Assembly (NCBI GenBank): GCA_944320975.1
Contig: CALUJM010000014.1
Coordinates: 1 to 59,489 of the forward strand
DNA: 59,489 bases
Direction: 5' to 3'
Source: an uncultured Atopobiaceae bacterium
GTDB lineage: Bacteria; Actinomycetota; Coriobacteriia; Coriobacteriales; Atopobiaceae
Shown: positions 42,424 through 51,801 of the stretch, piece after piece
How positions within the stretch are numbered: position 1 is the first letter of the stretch
Layout: each line of letters starts with the position of its first letter
The notes under the pieces: model-generated
Database searches by the model: none
Told to the model about the DNA's origin: nothing
Seen by the model: the letters and a program-made list of their open reading frames with translations, nothing else
Translations under genes and position numbers: made by a program

Positions 42424-44781
42424 GGTAGGTTCCTTTCTCTCGGCTGTGTCGACGGACACGCTCTCGATCTCGACGGCGGCGGGCTCCGCCGGCGTTGCCT
42501 GTTCGCTCGGCCGCCAGGTGCGCAGGCGCAGCGCGTTGCTCACCACGAAGACGGACGAGAAGCCCATGGCCGCCGCGCCGATCATCGGGTTGAGCGTGAC
42601 GCCCCAGGGCGACAGCGCGCCCGCGGCCACGGGGATGCAGATGGCGTTGTAGAAGAGCGCCCAGAAGAGGTTCTGCTTGATGTTGCGCATGGTGGCGCGG
42701 GAGAGCTCCATCGCGGTGGCGACGTCGGCCGGGTCGGAGTGCATGAGTACCACGTCGGCCGAGGAGATCGCCACGTCCGTGCCCGCCCCGATGGCCACGC
42801 CCACGTCGGCGCGGGCGAGCGCCGGCGCGTCGTTGATGCCGTCACCGACCATGGCGACGGTGTGCCCGGCGGCCTGCAGCTCGCGGACCTTGGCCTCCTT
42901 CTGCGCGGGCAGCACCCCGGCGACGACCTCGTCCACGCCAACCCGGCGCGCCACCGCGGCGGCGGTGCGCTCCTGGTCGCCGGTGAGAAGCACCGTGCGG
43001 GCGCCCATCGCGCGCAGTCGTGCGATCGCGGCGGCGCTCGTGGGCTTGACCGGGTCGGCGACGGCCACCATGCCCAGGACGCGCCCGTCGGCCGAGAAGA
43101 ACAGCGGGGTCTTTCCGTCGTCGGCGAGCGCCTCAGCGGCACCGGCGAGCTCGCCGAGGGCGACGCCGCGGGCCGCCATCAGGCGCGTGTTGCCGGCGAG
43201 CGCGGGGGCGCCGTCCACGAGCGCGGCAAGCCCGCCGCCGGCGACCTGCTCGAACTTCTCGACCTGTGCGCGAGCGTCGGAGCCGGGGCCCTTCTCGTCG
43301 GCATAGGCGCAGACGGCGGCGGCCAGCGGGTGCTCGCTCTTGCGCTCGAGGGCGGCGGCCACGCGCAGCAGCTCCGCCTCGGAGGCGCCCGCGGCGAGGC
43401 GGACGTCCGTCACGCGCGGCGCGCCCGCAGTGACGGTGCCGGTCTTGTCCAGCACGACCGTGTCCACACGGCAGGCGGTCTCGAGCGCCTCGGCGGACTT
43501 GATGAGGATCCCGTTGGCGGCGCCGCGACCGGTGCCCACCATGATGGCGGTGGGCGTGGCCAGGCCGAGCGCGCACGGGCAGGAGATCACGAGAATGGAG
43601 ATGGCGTGCGTGAGCGCGGTCGCGAAGTCGCCGGCAATGACGAGCCACGCCACGAGCGTCACCGCCGCGATAGCGATGACCACGGGGACGAAGACGCCCG
43701 CGATCTTGTCGGCCATGCGCTCGATGGGCGCCTTGGAGCTCGTGGCCTCGTCGACGAGGCGGATGATGCCGGCGAGCGTGGTGTCGTCGCCCACGGCGCG
43801 CGCCTCCACCGCGATCCAACCGCTCGTGGAGACGGTCGCGCCCGTCACGCGGTCTCCGACGCCCTTCTCGGCGGGCACGGGCTCGCCGGTGATGGCGGAC
43901 TCGTCCACCGCGGCCGACCCCTCGAGCACGACGCCGTCCACCGGCACGGACTCGCCCGCGCGAACGATCACGCGCTCCCCCACCGCGACGTCCTCGACTG
44001 GGACCTCGACCTCCTCGCCGTCGCGCACGACGGTCGCGGTCTTGGGAGCGAGGTCCATGAGGGCGGCGATCGCGTCGGTGGTGCGGCCCTTGGCGCGCGC
44101 CTCGAAGAACTTGCCCAGCGTGATGAGGGTGAGAATCATGCCCGCGGAGTCGAAGTAGAGGCTGTGCGCAGCGGCGTGCAGTGTCGTCGCATCGCCCGCC
44201 CCCGCGGCCCACGCCATGCGGTAGAGCTGCGCCACGGACCACGCCGCCGACGCCGCCGAGCCCAGCGCGATGAGCGAGTCCATGTTGGGCGCCCGATGCG
44301 CGAGCGTCTTGAAGCCGGTGATGAAGTAGTGGCGGTTCACGAAGAGGATCGGCGCACACAGCAGAAGCTGTGTGAGGCCGAGCGCCATGAGGTTCTTGTC
44401 GCCCGCGAGGAAGGCCGGCTGCGGCCAGCCGAACATCGGGCCCATGGCAACGTAGAACAGGGGCACCGAGAAGATCGCGGAGACGATCAGCTGGTCGCGC
44501 TTCTCGCGGACCGCCCTCTCAGCCGCCGCGCCCGGGCGCTCGGCGGCAGCCGCGTGCTTCTCTCCCGCCGGCGCGCGACGCTCGGCTCCGTAGCCGGAGC
44601 GCTCGATAGCCTCCACCACGGCCGCCGCGGTCTCGGGCGAGCCGTCGTAGTCGAGCTCCATCGAGTTCTTGAGCAGGTTCACGTTGGCGCAGGCCACGCC
44701 CGGCACCTCGCCCGCCGCCTTCTGCACGCGCGCCGAGCACGCCGCGCAGGTCATGCCCGTTATGTCAAACGTCTCTCTCAT
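42217..44781 (-). CDS. copA: Copper-exporting P1B-type ATPase with C-terminal chaperone domain
   Basis: This 854-residue ATPase pumps Cu(I) out. Metal-binding domain 1 begins [15 protein letters not shown]. Core motifs are [12 protein letters not shown] (transmembrane metal site), DKTGTVTAG (phosphorylated Asp), [11 protein letters not shown] and [10 protein letters not shown], with HP in SEHPLAAAV. After the last membrane helix comes a second heavy-metal domain (about residues 787-854), which is unusual at the C-terminus. That domain has its own start and ribosome site (see copZ). ATG 44781 follows GGGAGGCGG. It is 47 bp after csoR. Confidence 0.95.
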   Translation of the reverse strand: MRETFDITGMTCAACSARVQKAAGEVPGVACANVNLLKNSMELDYDGSPETAAAVVEAIERSGYGAERRAPAGEKHAAAAERPGAAAERAVREKRDQLIVSAIFSVPLFYVAMGPMFGWPQPAFLAGDKNLMALGLTQLLLCAPILFVNRHYFITGFKTLAHRAPNMDSLIALGSAASAAWSVAQLYRMAWAAGAGDATTLHAAAHSLYFDSAGMILTLITLGKFFEARAKGRTTDAIAALMDLAPKTATVVRDGEEVEVPVEDVAVGERVIVRAGESVPVDGVVLEGSAAVDESAITGEPVPAEKGVGDRVTGATVSTSGWIAVEARAVGDDTTLAGIIRLVDEATSSKAPIERMADKIAGVFVPVVIAIAAVTLVAWLVIAGDFATALTHAISILVISCPCALGLATPTAIMVGTGRGAANGILIKSAEALETACRVDTVVLDKTGTVTAGAPRVTDVRLAAGASEAELLRVAAALERKSEHPLAAAVCAYADEKGPGSDARAQVEKFEQVAGGGLAALVDGAPALAGNTRLMAARGVALGELAGAAEALADDGKTPLFFSADGRVLGMVAVADPVKPTSAAAIARLRAMGARTVLLTGDQERTAAAVARRVGVDEVVAGVLPAQKEAKVRELQAAGHTVAMVGDGINDAPALARADVGVAIGAGTDVAISSADVVLMHSDPADVATAMELSRATMRNIKQNLFWALFYNAICIPVAAGALSPWGVTLNPMIGAAAMGFSSVFVVSNALRLRTWRPSEQATPAEPAAVEIESVSVDTAERKEPTMTKTLNVTGMMCQHCVAHVKQALEGVEGVSSVDVNLEAGTATVEAAEGVADEALVAAVVDAGYEAAMA

Positions 44782-44828
44782 TGCCGCCTCCCGATGATTC
44801 AAAAGGGGTCTGTCCCCAATTGGATCAA
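44782..44828. repeat. csoR-copA spacer palindrome
   Basis: The 47-bp spacer holds GGGGTCTGTCCCCAATT (about 44805-44821), an imperfect palindrome with GATTG / CAATC-like outer arms that begins right after the csoR TGA stop. It could lower read-through from csoR to copA or simply be a repeat insertion. Confidence 0.75.
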
Positions 44829-45140
44829 TCACATGAACTTGCGGAAGAGGTCCATGACCTCGTCGACCACCTCGGTGTCGCCTGCCTGGATGCGCTCGAC
44901 CACGCAGGTCTCCAGATGGTCGCGCATGACCTCGCGCGAGATGGCCTTGACGGCCGACTCCACGGCGGCGAGCTGCGTGAGGACGTCGCCGCAGTAGCGG
45001 TCCTCCTCGACCATCTGCCGGATGCCGTTGAGCTGCCCCACCGCGCGGTTGATGCGACGCGCCACATCGGCCTTGAGCTCGGCGGAGCGCGGCGTGTGCT
45101 TGAGGGCGCCGCAGTGCGGGCAGTCGCTCTTCTCGGCCAT
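44829..45140 (-). CDS. csoR: CsoR-family copper-sensing repressor
   Basis: This 103-residue all-helical repressor (DUF156) has the Cu(I) ligand triad Cys50 (DRYCGDV), His75 and Cys79 (DHLETCV). The core [22 protein letters not shown] is the family signature. Copper binding should release it from two operator boxes just upstream (45158-45208). It precedes copA in the same operon. ATG 45140 follows GAGGAG. An extra N-terminal CPHCGALKH may hold metal. Confidence 0.94.
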   Translation of the reverse strand: MAEKSDCPHCGALKHTPRSAELKADVARRINRAVGQLNGIRQMVEEDRYCGDVLTQLAAVESAVKAISREVMRDHLETCVVERIQAGDTEVVDEVMDLFRKFM

Positions 45141-45157
45141 GGGACTCCTCTCTCACA

Positions 45158-45208
45158 ATACCCATAGGGGGTATCCGTTACCGAAGAGTGTATACCCCAT
45201 GGGGGTAC
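45158..45208. promoter_or_regulatory. Two CsoR operator boxes
   Basis: ATACCCATAGGGGGTAT (45158-45174) and ATACCCCATGGGGGTAC (45192-45208) match the known CsoR consensus of TACCC...GGGTA dyads. They are 34 bp apart, about three helical turns, and lie just upstream of csoR. TATACC and GTTACC may overlap a promoter. Confidence 0.85.
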
Positions 45209-45269
45209 CCGTCAAACCGACGGGGCCAAAGGACGCGAGACGCCGAGAAGAACCTGCCCCCGCGACCCC

Positions 45270-47390
45270 CTACTCGTCGTACGGGAACGCGTAGTCGCCC
45301 GTCACGTCGGTGCCGGCAGCCTTGTCGCCCGTGGGCCACACCAGGACCTCGTGCGTGCCCGACGCGTACGAGAAGAAGTCGTAGTCGCCCAGGTAGACCG
45401 TGATGCCGTCGCGCGTGAGCATGTAGTTGTCCTGAGCGATGTGCTCAGCGATGTTTCCGTCCAGTGCGCTCTCGGCGTAGAGCGCATCGGGCCTGGAGAG
45501 CACGTAGCCCCGCAGCACCTCCGCCGCCGTGGCGTCAAGCTGGGCACGGTCGACGCCGAGCGCATCCCACGGCTCCATCTGGGCCCCTGTGGCGAGGTCG
45601 ACGACGTAGCCCTCGATCTCCGTACCGCCGTGCGCGCCCCACTGGGTGACGTCGCGATAGATGCGGTATCCCGCGACCGGGCCCGAGAGGTAGTCGAGCG
45701 AGGAGCGCTGGCGCAGGCACTCGACCTTGCCGCCCACCAACGTCCAGACCTGCGAGGCGGCAAGCTCCCCGTCGTAGTCCGCCTTGAGGAGGGCGTTGAC
45801 CTCGTCCACCGCCGAGCCCTCCCCGCTTGCCGAGAAGCGCAGGTAGCCCCAGGTCCTCTGGAGCGTGCCGCTCGGCGACCCGTCGCCGTTGTTGTACGCC
45901 GGCACCGACTCGGTCGCGGTGACCTCCTCGCCGGAGTACGTGAACGTCGCGGGGTCGACGGGCTGCGCCTGCTCGGACTCGCCCTGGTCGGCATCGTCGC
46001 TCGCCTGCGTGCCGCCCGCCTGCCCGGCCGCGTCCACGATGTCGCCCGCGACCTGCTCGAGGCGCTCGACCGTCTCCTGCGTGAGGCTCACGGCGTCGTC
46101 GACCGAGCCCGTGCTCGAGGCTCCCGCGCTGCTCATGAAATTGAACATCTCGTAGTCCTCGGACCCCAGCCCGGCTATGAACTGCGAGAACGCGTCGCTC
46201 TCGACAATCTGGCCGTCGACCTTGCTCGTCAGCCCGATGCTTCCGTCGGGCTGGTAGTAATTCTGCTCGATCTCGTGCTCCACGCCGAGCGTTCCGTTCT
46301 CGAGGATGCCCACCACGGTGATGTAGGTGTCCGGGATCTCCCTCGCGAGGTTGACGCCCGAGCCGTCGCCGGGATGCCAGAAGCACAGGTATGCATAGCC
46401 GCCGTTCGAGTAGGACGTGCCCCCCGACCACTCGAGGACCGCCTGGTCGGACCCCTCGTCGTAGCCCCACACCTCGACCGTGTAGACGTCGAGGTCCTGC
46501 GGCAGCCCGCTCATAGCCTCAGGCTTTGCGTAGGCGACCACGAGGCGCTCGGCGCCGTCGCCGAAGTCGACCAGGCGCGCGAAGCACAGGCCCGCGAGCC
46601 AGCTCACATCGGAGCCGGAAAGCGAGACCACGGTGAGCTCGCCGTGCGCCTCGCGCAGCTCGCGCACCTTGGCGAGGTAGGCGCCGTAGCGGCCCAGGCG
46701 CACCGGCGCGGAGAGGTCGCCCTCGGAGCCGTCCGTGTCCTCCGGCGGAACGACCACGATCTCCTCCGGCAGCTCGACGGGGCCGGATGCGCCCCCGGAG
46801 CCGTCGCCGGCCGCATCGCCCGGGTCGCCGTCGACCACGGAGATCGGCGGGATGTACTGCGGCGCACCGTCGTCGGGCGTGACCGTGACCTCATAGGTGC
46901 CCTCGTCGAGCTCGCCCAGGTCCGCCATCGTGAAGCCCGTCTCGCCCTCGACGTCGAGCCGCGGAAGCGCGGAGACGTCCAGCCGGCTGCCGTCGGGGCC
47001 AAAGGCCTCGCGCACGCGCACCACGTAGCGCTGAAGCGGGCTACCCTCGGCCGAGGAGGGCACGATACGCGTCACCCGCGAGACGCTCACGGCCTCGCGA
47101 GAGCCAAAGGTCAGGGTGGGGACGTCGCGATTGCCCGTGAGGTGCAGCGCGATGAGCGCGCCGGCGACCGCGATGACCACGAGGGAGACGACGATCACCG
47201 CGACGAGCGCCGCCCTGCCGCGGCGGCGCGGTGCAGGCTGCGGCGCCTGGACGGGCTCCGGGGACGGAACGGGCTCCGGGGACGAAACGGGCTCCGGCGC
47301 GGGAACCGGCGCGGCGCTGACGTCGCCGCCGCAGTTGGTGCAGAACCTGGAACCGTCTCTGAGCTGGGAGCCGCAGTAAGGGCAGATCAT
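45270..47390 (-). CDS. Zinc-ribbon membrane protein with RsiV/DUF3298-like domain
   Basis: This 706-residue protein starts MICPYCGSQLRDGSRFCTNCG, a zinc ribbon, then a Pro/Glu-rich spacer (APEPVSSPEPVPSPEPVQ), RRRGR and one membrane helix (ALVAVIVVSLVVIAVAGALI). The large remainder is outside the membrane. Its last part (about 560-700) has GGTEIEGYVVDLATGAQME, LTRDGITVYLGDYD and GTHEVLVW, like the DUF3298 ligand-binding domain of anti-sigma RsiV. The middle region has no family I recognise. A motif CGAGAAGAAC (45244-45253) lies 15 bp past its stop. Role unknown; a cell-surface sensor is possible. Confidence 0.75.
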   Translation of the reverse strand: MICPYCGSQLRDGSRFCTNCGGDVSAAPVPAPEPVSSPEPVPSPEPVQAPQPAPRRRGRAALVAVIVVSLVVIAVAGALIALHLTGNRDVPTLTFGSREAVSVSRVTRIVPSSAEGSPLQRYVVRVREAFGPDGSRLDVSALPRLDVEGETGFTMADLGELDEGTYEVTVTPDDGAPQYIPPISVVDGDPGDAAGDGSGGASGPVELPEEIVVVPPEDTDGSEGDLSAPVRLGRYGAYLAKVRELREAHGELTVVSLSGSDVSWLAGLCFARLVDFGDGAERLVVAYAKPEAMSGLPQDLDVYTVEVWGYDEGSDQAVLEWSGGTSYSNGGYAYLCFWHPGDGSGVNLAREIPDTYITVVGILENGTLGVEHEIEQNYYQPDGSIGLTSKVDGQIVESDAFSQFIAGLGSEDYEMFNFMSSAGASSTGSVDDAVSLTQETVERLEQVAGDIVDAAGQAGGTQASDDADQGESEQAQPVDPATFTYSGEEVTATESVPAYNNGDGSPSGTLQRTWGYLRFSASGEGSAVDEVNALLKADYDGELAASQVWTLVGGKVECLRQRSSLDYLSGPVAGYRIYRDVTQWGAHGGTEIEGYVVDLATGAQMEPWDALGVDRAQLDATAAEVLRGYVLSRPDALYAESALDGNIAEHIAQDNYMLTRDGITVYLGDYDFFSYASGTHEVLVWPTGDKAAGTDVTGDYAFPYDE

Positions 47391-47532
47391 GGCCTCTCCT
47401 CGCGTCAGCGCCCCGCGGGCGCGCGTTCTTCTCGGCCATTCTCCCAGAAATCGGGCCCGGGGTGGACCGGCCCGTACGCGAACGCACCCCATCCCCCGGC
47501 GAGGGCATGGGGCGGAGGACGATGCCCCGGGC
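47391..47532. other. Short gap with one motif copy
   Basis: This gap holds GTTCTTCTCG (47425-47434) and a GC-rich segment with an imperfect inverted repeat ATGGGGCG / CGAACGCACCCCAT. I see no promoter. Confidence 0.4.
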
Positions 47533-47727
47533 TCAGCCCCGGCGGGCCACGGCCGCGCCGCCGCAGGCGAGCGCGAGGGCGAGGGCGACCGCCGTCAGGT
47601 TGGCGGGACAGGGCTGCAAGGCGAGAAGGACGGCGCCGAGCAGCGCCGCCGCCCCGCAGAGCACCGTGCAGAGCAACCCCAGCCGCCGCAGGTACGAGGC
47701 CTCGGGACCAAGCGCGTTCTCAAACAT
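47533..47727 (-). CDS. Small two-helix membrane protein
   Basis: This 64-residue ORF starts MFENALGPEASYLRRLGLLC and has two hydrophobic segments (LLCTVLCGAAALLGAVLLAL and LTAVALALALACGGAAV). ATG 47727 follows CGGAGGTG, a good ribosome site. I recognise no family. AVLLAL is encoded by a motif copy with the rare codon CTT. Confidence 0.55.
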   Translation of the reverse strand: MFENALGPEASYLRRLGLLCTVLCGAAALLGAVLLALQPCPANLTAVALALALACGGAAVARRG

Positions 47728-48029
47728 GGCGCACCTCCGTCGCAGCATTGCCGTGAGCTTACGATACGTCGCGTGCGTAAGGCCCCCGTAAGCGGTCGGA
47801 AAGCAGTGCGCACGAATGTGCGTCGCGGCGCGTCTTCACGGAGCCGCCCTCCCGGCCCCGCGCCTCCCGCGGGCCCCAACCGACCGTCTGCCGATAAGAA
47901 CATCAATCACCATGCGCCGACGGCTCCCCCACCTGCGGGCGCAGCTGGGCGTCAGCTCCCTGGCAGACGGCGTCTTCGGCAGACGCGTAGGCTCAGACAA
48001 CCGACCGTCGCGACGAAAAGGGGGCCGCC
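47728..48029. other. 302-bp divergent gap without repeat family
   Basis: This gap separates the small membrane protein from the pRiA4b-like gene. I see no long palindrome and no perfect motif copy. Short inverted words such as GGCAGACGG / CCGTCTGCC (47886-47894 and 47961-47972) are present. It should contain two divergent promoters. An AAGAACATCAATCACC stretch is slightly AT-rich. Confidence 0.4.
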
Positions 48030-49268
48030 ATGTCCTTCAGAGACCTCAACCACACCCTGAGCTGCCTGTTCACACTCGTCCTTCTCGCCATGAACAAGGA
48101 GCACTCCTCGTATTACGACGACGCGGGCGAGGCGACCGGCACGCTCGACGTGACGACGCTCTCGACCCTGCGCGACTACGGCTTGGTCCAGTACGTCGAC
48201 GAGGGGGACTGCGTCTACCTCACGGCGGAGGGCCAGCGCGAGGCGCTCGGCGCGCTCAAGTACCTCCAGCTCGCGCTCGGGCCCTCGCTCGGGGCGGCGC
48301 ACGATGAGGTCCAAGGCGCGTGGCCGCGCCTGTTCGCCGACCAGGCCGCGGCGGGTGCGGGCCCGCTCACGATGTCGGAGTTCGTCGCCGCGGTCTCGAA
48401 GGGCGGGCGGCTGAGGCGCGAGGGCACGACCTTCTCGCCCACCGCGCTCCCCGACCCGCCCGCCGCCTACCACCGCGACCCCGGCAACCGCCGCATGCTG
48501 CTGCTCCACCTGCAGCTCGCCCTCAACGAGAGCGGCTCGTACGGCGGCTACTTCGGCGGGTTCTACGGCGAGAGCTACGGGCGCCGGGGCATCGCCCCGT
48601 GCTGGCGCAAGGTCATGGTGCCGGCGGGCCTCACCTTCCTGGACCTCCACCTCGTCATCCAGCGATGCCTGTGCTGGACCGACCGGCGGCCCTTCGGTTT
48701 TTTGCTTACGAGCAGGAAGGACAACCTGCTGATCGGCGAGCGCGACCTCTGCGGGACGATTCCCCTGCCCAGAACGCGCAAGAAGAAGTTCATGGAGGCG
48801 CGCGCCTCGCTGCTGCGCCTGGGCGACGTCTTCCCCAGGACCCACGAGGCCACGTACAGCTACGGGGAGGGCACGCCCTGGGAGGTCGCGGTGAGGGTCC
48901 TCGAGACGCACGAGGGGGCGGCCGGCATGGGGCCGCAGCTCATCGACGGCGTGGGCGACGCGCCGCCGGAGTGGGTCGTGGGCGTGGACGGCTTCACGTC
49001 CTTCGAGCACGAGCTCTACTCGAGCAGCCGCAACGTCATCCGCGCCGTCTCCGAGGCCGAGGCCAAGGGGTTCTTCCCGTTCGAGATCGGGGTCGCGCGC
49101 GAGCGGCTCGCGGGCTTCGAGCGTGACCGCGAGCGCTGGCAGGCCCGGATCGACGAGCAGGACGAGAAGTGCGCGCCGCCCGTGCCCGCCGACGACGGCT
49201 GCGACGACCTCAGCCGCTTCGACGGCTACGAGGACTGCTACTGCGACGACGATGACGTCCCGATGTAG
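48030..49268 (+). CDS. Plasmid pRiA4b ORF-3-like protein with N-terminal winged-helix-like domain
   Basis: This 412-residue protein has the pRiA4b ORF-3 fold: PCWRKVMVPAGLTFLDLHLV IQRCLCWTD (about 190-218), then YSYGEGTPWEVAVRVLE and PQLIDGVGDAPPEWVVG. The N-terminal part has VTTLSTLRDYGLVQY and YLTAEGQREALGALK, which look like a winged helix (DUF6429-like). The C-terminal tail is Asp-rich and ends YEDCYCDDDDVPM. Despite the IS-linked family name it has no transposase motif. Function is unknown. Confidence 0.7.
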   Translation: MSFRDLNHTLSCLFTLVLLAMNKEHSSYYDDAGEATGTLDVTTLSTLRDYGLVQYVDEGDCVYLTAEGQREALGALKYLQLALGPSLGAAHDEVQGAWPRLFADQAAAGAGPLTMSEFVAAVSKGGRLRREGTTFSPTALPDPPAAYHRDPGNRRMLLLHLQLALNESGSYGGYFGGFYGESYGRRGIAPCWRKVMVPAGLTFLDLHLVIQRCLCWTDRRPFGFLLTSRKDNLLIGERDLCGTIPLPRTRKKKFMEARASLLRLGDVFPRTHEATYSYGEGTPWEVAVRVLETHEGAAGMGPQLIDGVGDAPPEWVVGVDGFTSFEHELYSSSRNVIRAVSEAEAKGFFPFEIGVARERLAGFERDRERWQARIDEQDEKCAPPVPADDGCDDLSRFDGYEDCYCDDDDVPM

Positions 49269-49371
49269 GCCCGCGGGGAGCGCCGCCATCGGGTGAGGCG
49301 GGCGGCGGCGCGGGGGCAAACCAGGGGCGCAACGCGGTAAGCTCTTCTCGGCACCCGTCGAAAGGACCCTC

Positions 49372-50607
49372 ATGAACGATTTCACGTTCTCCTGCCCCAC
49401 CCGCTTCGTCTTCGCCCGCGGCGCGACCGGCCGCGTGGGCGCCGAGCTCGCCGCCGCCGGGCACGCACGCGCGCTCGTGGTCTTTGGCCAGGGCTCCGTG
49501 GTGCGCACCGGCACGCTCGGGCGCGTGCTCGCCTCGCTCGACGCCGCGGGCGTCGCTCACGCAGAGCTCGGCGGCGCTCGACCCAACCCGAGCGTCGCGC
49601 ACGTCCGCGAGGGTATCGCCGCCGCAAGGTCCTTCCAGGCGGACGTCATTCTCGCCGTCGGCGGGGGATCGACCATCGACACCGCCAAGGCCATCGCGCT
49701 CGGCGCGCCCTACGCGGGCGACGTCTGGGACCTCTTCGCGAAAAAGGCCGCGCCCGTCGCCGAGGGAAAGCCCGCCGTGGCGTGCGTCCTCACCATCCCC
49801 GCCGCCGGCTCCGAGGCGAGCGACTCCTCCGTCATCAGCAACGACGACCTGCTCCTCAAGCGCGGCCTCTCCACCGAGCTCAACCGCCCCGAGCTCGCCG
49901 TCATGGACCCCGAGCTCACCTTCACGCTGCCCGCCTACCAGACCGCGGCGGGCGTCACGGACATGATCGCCCACATCATGGAGCGCTACTTCTCCAGCGT
50001 GGGCCCGGTCCCCGTGACCGACAACATCGCGTGCGGGCTGGTGCGCGCGCTCATGCAGGAGGCGCCGCGCGCCCTGGCGGACCCCGATGACTACGACGCC
50101 CGCGCGAACATCATGTGGGCGGGCATGCTCGCGCACAACGGCCTCGCGGGCCTGGGCCGCAACGCCGCCCCCTTCACGCGCGCCGGCGGCTGGGAGAGCC
50201 ACGCGCTCGAGCACGAGCTCTCCGCACACCACGCGCAGATCACGCACGGCGCCGGGCTCGCGGTGGTCTTCCCCGCCTGGATGCGCTACGTGTGGCGCTC
50301 CGCCCCCGAGCGCTTCCTCTCCTTCGGGCGAGACGTGTTCGGCATCGAGCCGGTGGACGCCGAGGCGGACGGCGTGGACGTGACCGCCGAGGAGGCCGTC
50401 GCCGACGCCGTGAGCGCCACGATCGACGAGCTGCAGGACTTCTTCGTCTCGATGGGCATGCCGTCGACGCTCGGCGAGCTGGGCGTCACGGCCGAGGACA
50501 TCCCCTCCCTGCTGGGGACGCTCGAGCAGAACAAGGGCGCCGAGTTCGGCGACATCCGGCGCCTCACGATGGACGACGCGCGCGCGATCTACGAGTCCTG
50601 CCTGTAA
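49372..50607 (+). CDS. Iron-containing alcohol dehydrogenase
   Basis: This 411-residue enzyme reduces aldehydes with NAD(P)H. The nucleotide site is AVGGGSTIDTAKAIALG. Metal ligands are Asp197 and His201 in TDMIAHIMERY, with further His in SHALEHELSAHHAQITHGAG. It resembles YqhD/BdhA-type butanol dehydrogenases. ATG 49372 follows GAAAGGACC. It is monocistronic, with a motif-like GCTCTTCTCG at 49341-49350 ahead of it. It may recycle NAD(P) during fermentation. Confidence 0.92.
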   Translation: MNDFTFSCPTRFVFARGATGRVGAELAAAGHARALVVFGQGSVVRTGTLGRVLASLDAAGVAHAELGGARPNPSVAHVREGIAAARSFQADVILAVGGGSTIDTAKAIALGAPYAGDVWDLFAKKAAPVAEGKPAVACVLTIPAAGSEASDSSVISNDDLLLKRGLSTELNRPELAVMDPELTFTLPAYQTAAGVTDMIAHIMERYFSSVGPVPVTDNIACGLVRALMQEAPRALADPDDYDARANIMWAGMLAHNGLAGLGRNAAPFTRAGGWESHALEHELSAHHAQITHGAGLAVVFPAWMRYVWRSAPERFLSFGRDVFGIEPVDAEADGVDVTAEEAVADAVSATIDELQDFFVSMGMPSTLGELGVTAEDIPSLLGTLEQNKGAEFGDIRRLTMDDARAIYESCL

Positions 50608-50742
50608 CGGCCCCGAGGGGCGGGGCGGTTGCCCCGGAGGTTTCCGTCCCACCCCGCACTTCTGTGCTTACCTTGTTTTTCTCCCTCCCTGCGCGCACCC
50701 TGCGATAATGGGAATGTTGTGTCGCCCAGGCAAAGGAGTCCC

Positions 50743-51387
50743 ATGGAGGACCTGTTCACCAACCTCATCAGCCAGTTCGGCTATTTCGGCGTGTGGTTCC
50801 TCATCTTCTTCGAGAACGTCTTCCCGCCCATCCCGAGCGAGCTCATCCTGCCGCTCTCGGGCTTCTTCACCACTACGACCGGCCTCACGCTCCCCGGCGT
50901 GATCATCGCCGCCACCGTGGGCTCGATCACCGGCGCCTATATCCTCTACGGCATCGGCCGCATCCTCTCGCGCGAGCGCCTCATGACCTTCTTCGGCACG
51001 CGCCCGATGCGCCTGCTGGGCTTCAAGCCCGAGGACATCTCGAGCGCGGTTGACTGGTTCGACCGCAAGGGCCAGGTCACGGTGCTCATCTGCCGCTGCA
51101 TCCCCGTGGTGCGCAGCCTCATCTCCATCCCCGCCGGCACCGCCAAGATGAACGTCCTCAAGTTCTCGCTCTACACGCTTCTTGGCTCCGCGGTGTGGAA
51201 CTCCATCCTCTGCTCGCTCGGCGCCGCCGCCGGCAGCGCGTGGGAGACGGTCACCGAGCAGGCCGAATGGGTCTCCGACGTGGTCAAGTACGTTATCATC
51301 GCCGTTGTCGCGGTCGCGGTCGTCTTCTGGGTGGTCAAGCGCATCATTCCGGCCCTGCGCGAGGGCAAGGGCGAGAAGGACGCGTAG
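50743..51387 (+). CDS. DedA-family membrane protein
   Basis: This 214-residue protein has the DedA motifs FENVFPPIPSELILPLSGF, VGSITGAYILYGIGRIL and the conserved CRCIPVVRSLISIPAGTAKM. Family members flip undecaprenyl-phosphate or phospholipids and affect envelope and proton balance. It ends in ALREGKGEKDA; GEKDA is encoded by CGAGAAGGAC (51372-51381). ATG 50743 follows AAAGGAGT. Confidence 0.93.
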   Translation: MEDLFTNLISQFGYFGVWFLIFFENVFPPIPSELILPLSGFFTTTTGLTLPGVIIAATVGSITGAYILYGIGRILSRERLMTFFGTRPMRLLGFKPEDISSAVDWFDRKGQVTVLICRCIPVVRSLISIPAGTAKMNVLKFSLYTLLGSAVWNSILCSLGAAAGSAWETVTEQAEWVSDVVKYVIIAVVAVAVVFWVVKRIIPALREGKGEKDA

Positions 51388-51801
51388 GGCCCGGGCGCCC
51401 TTCCCCGCCAAAGCTCGAGGTTGTGTGCAACAATTTTGATGTGCTTGGGGCCCGAAAGGGCATATCTCTGTCGCAGGAGCACGCTCTTCTCGATTTTAAA
51501 TGAATTTCTTATCGTAAAAGATCCTTATTCGAGAAGAACGCGTGGGCCGATATAAAAGTTGTTGCACACAACCGGAACGTATCGCCGAGCTTGGCCTCGC
51601 TTGGGAGCGCGACTCGGCATAATACCCACAACCGAGGTTTTGTGCGGCAGAGTCGCGCGCGGCGGCCACCGTCTGCCCGCTCGACCCCGGACGCCGCATG
51701 CCCGCCAATCATGTCGCGTATCGCACCGATCGTGTCACCGCGCCGCCTCCCCCTCCCCGACCACCTATCATCAACGGTAGGGACCGCCCGGAGGAGGACG
51801 C
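51388..51801. repeat. TTGTGTGCAACA palindrome halves and inverted motif pair
   Basis: Half-copies GGTTGTGTGCAACAATTTT (51419-51440) and its inverse (51550-51575) enclose about 110 bp. Between them lies an AT-rich stretch flanked by GCTCTTCTCG (51483-51492) and CGAGAAGAAC (51530-51539), a 10-bp inverted pair. The rest (51576-51801) has no clear repeat and should hold the glucosidase promoter. Confidence 0.7.

Noticed and set aside
48030..49268. Transposase or mobile element because of the pRiA4b ORF-3 family name
   Set aside because: No transposase catalytic motif, terminal repeats or partner gene; the family is widespread on chromosomes.
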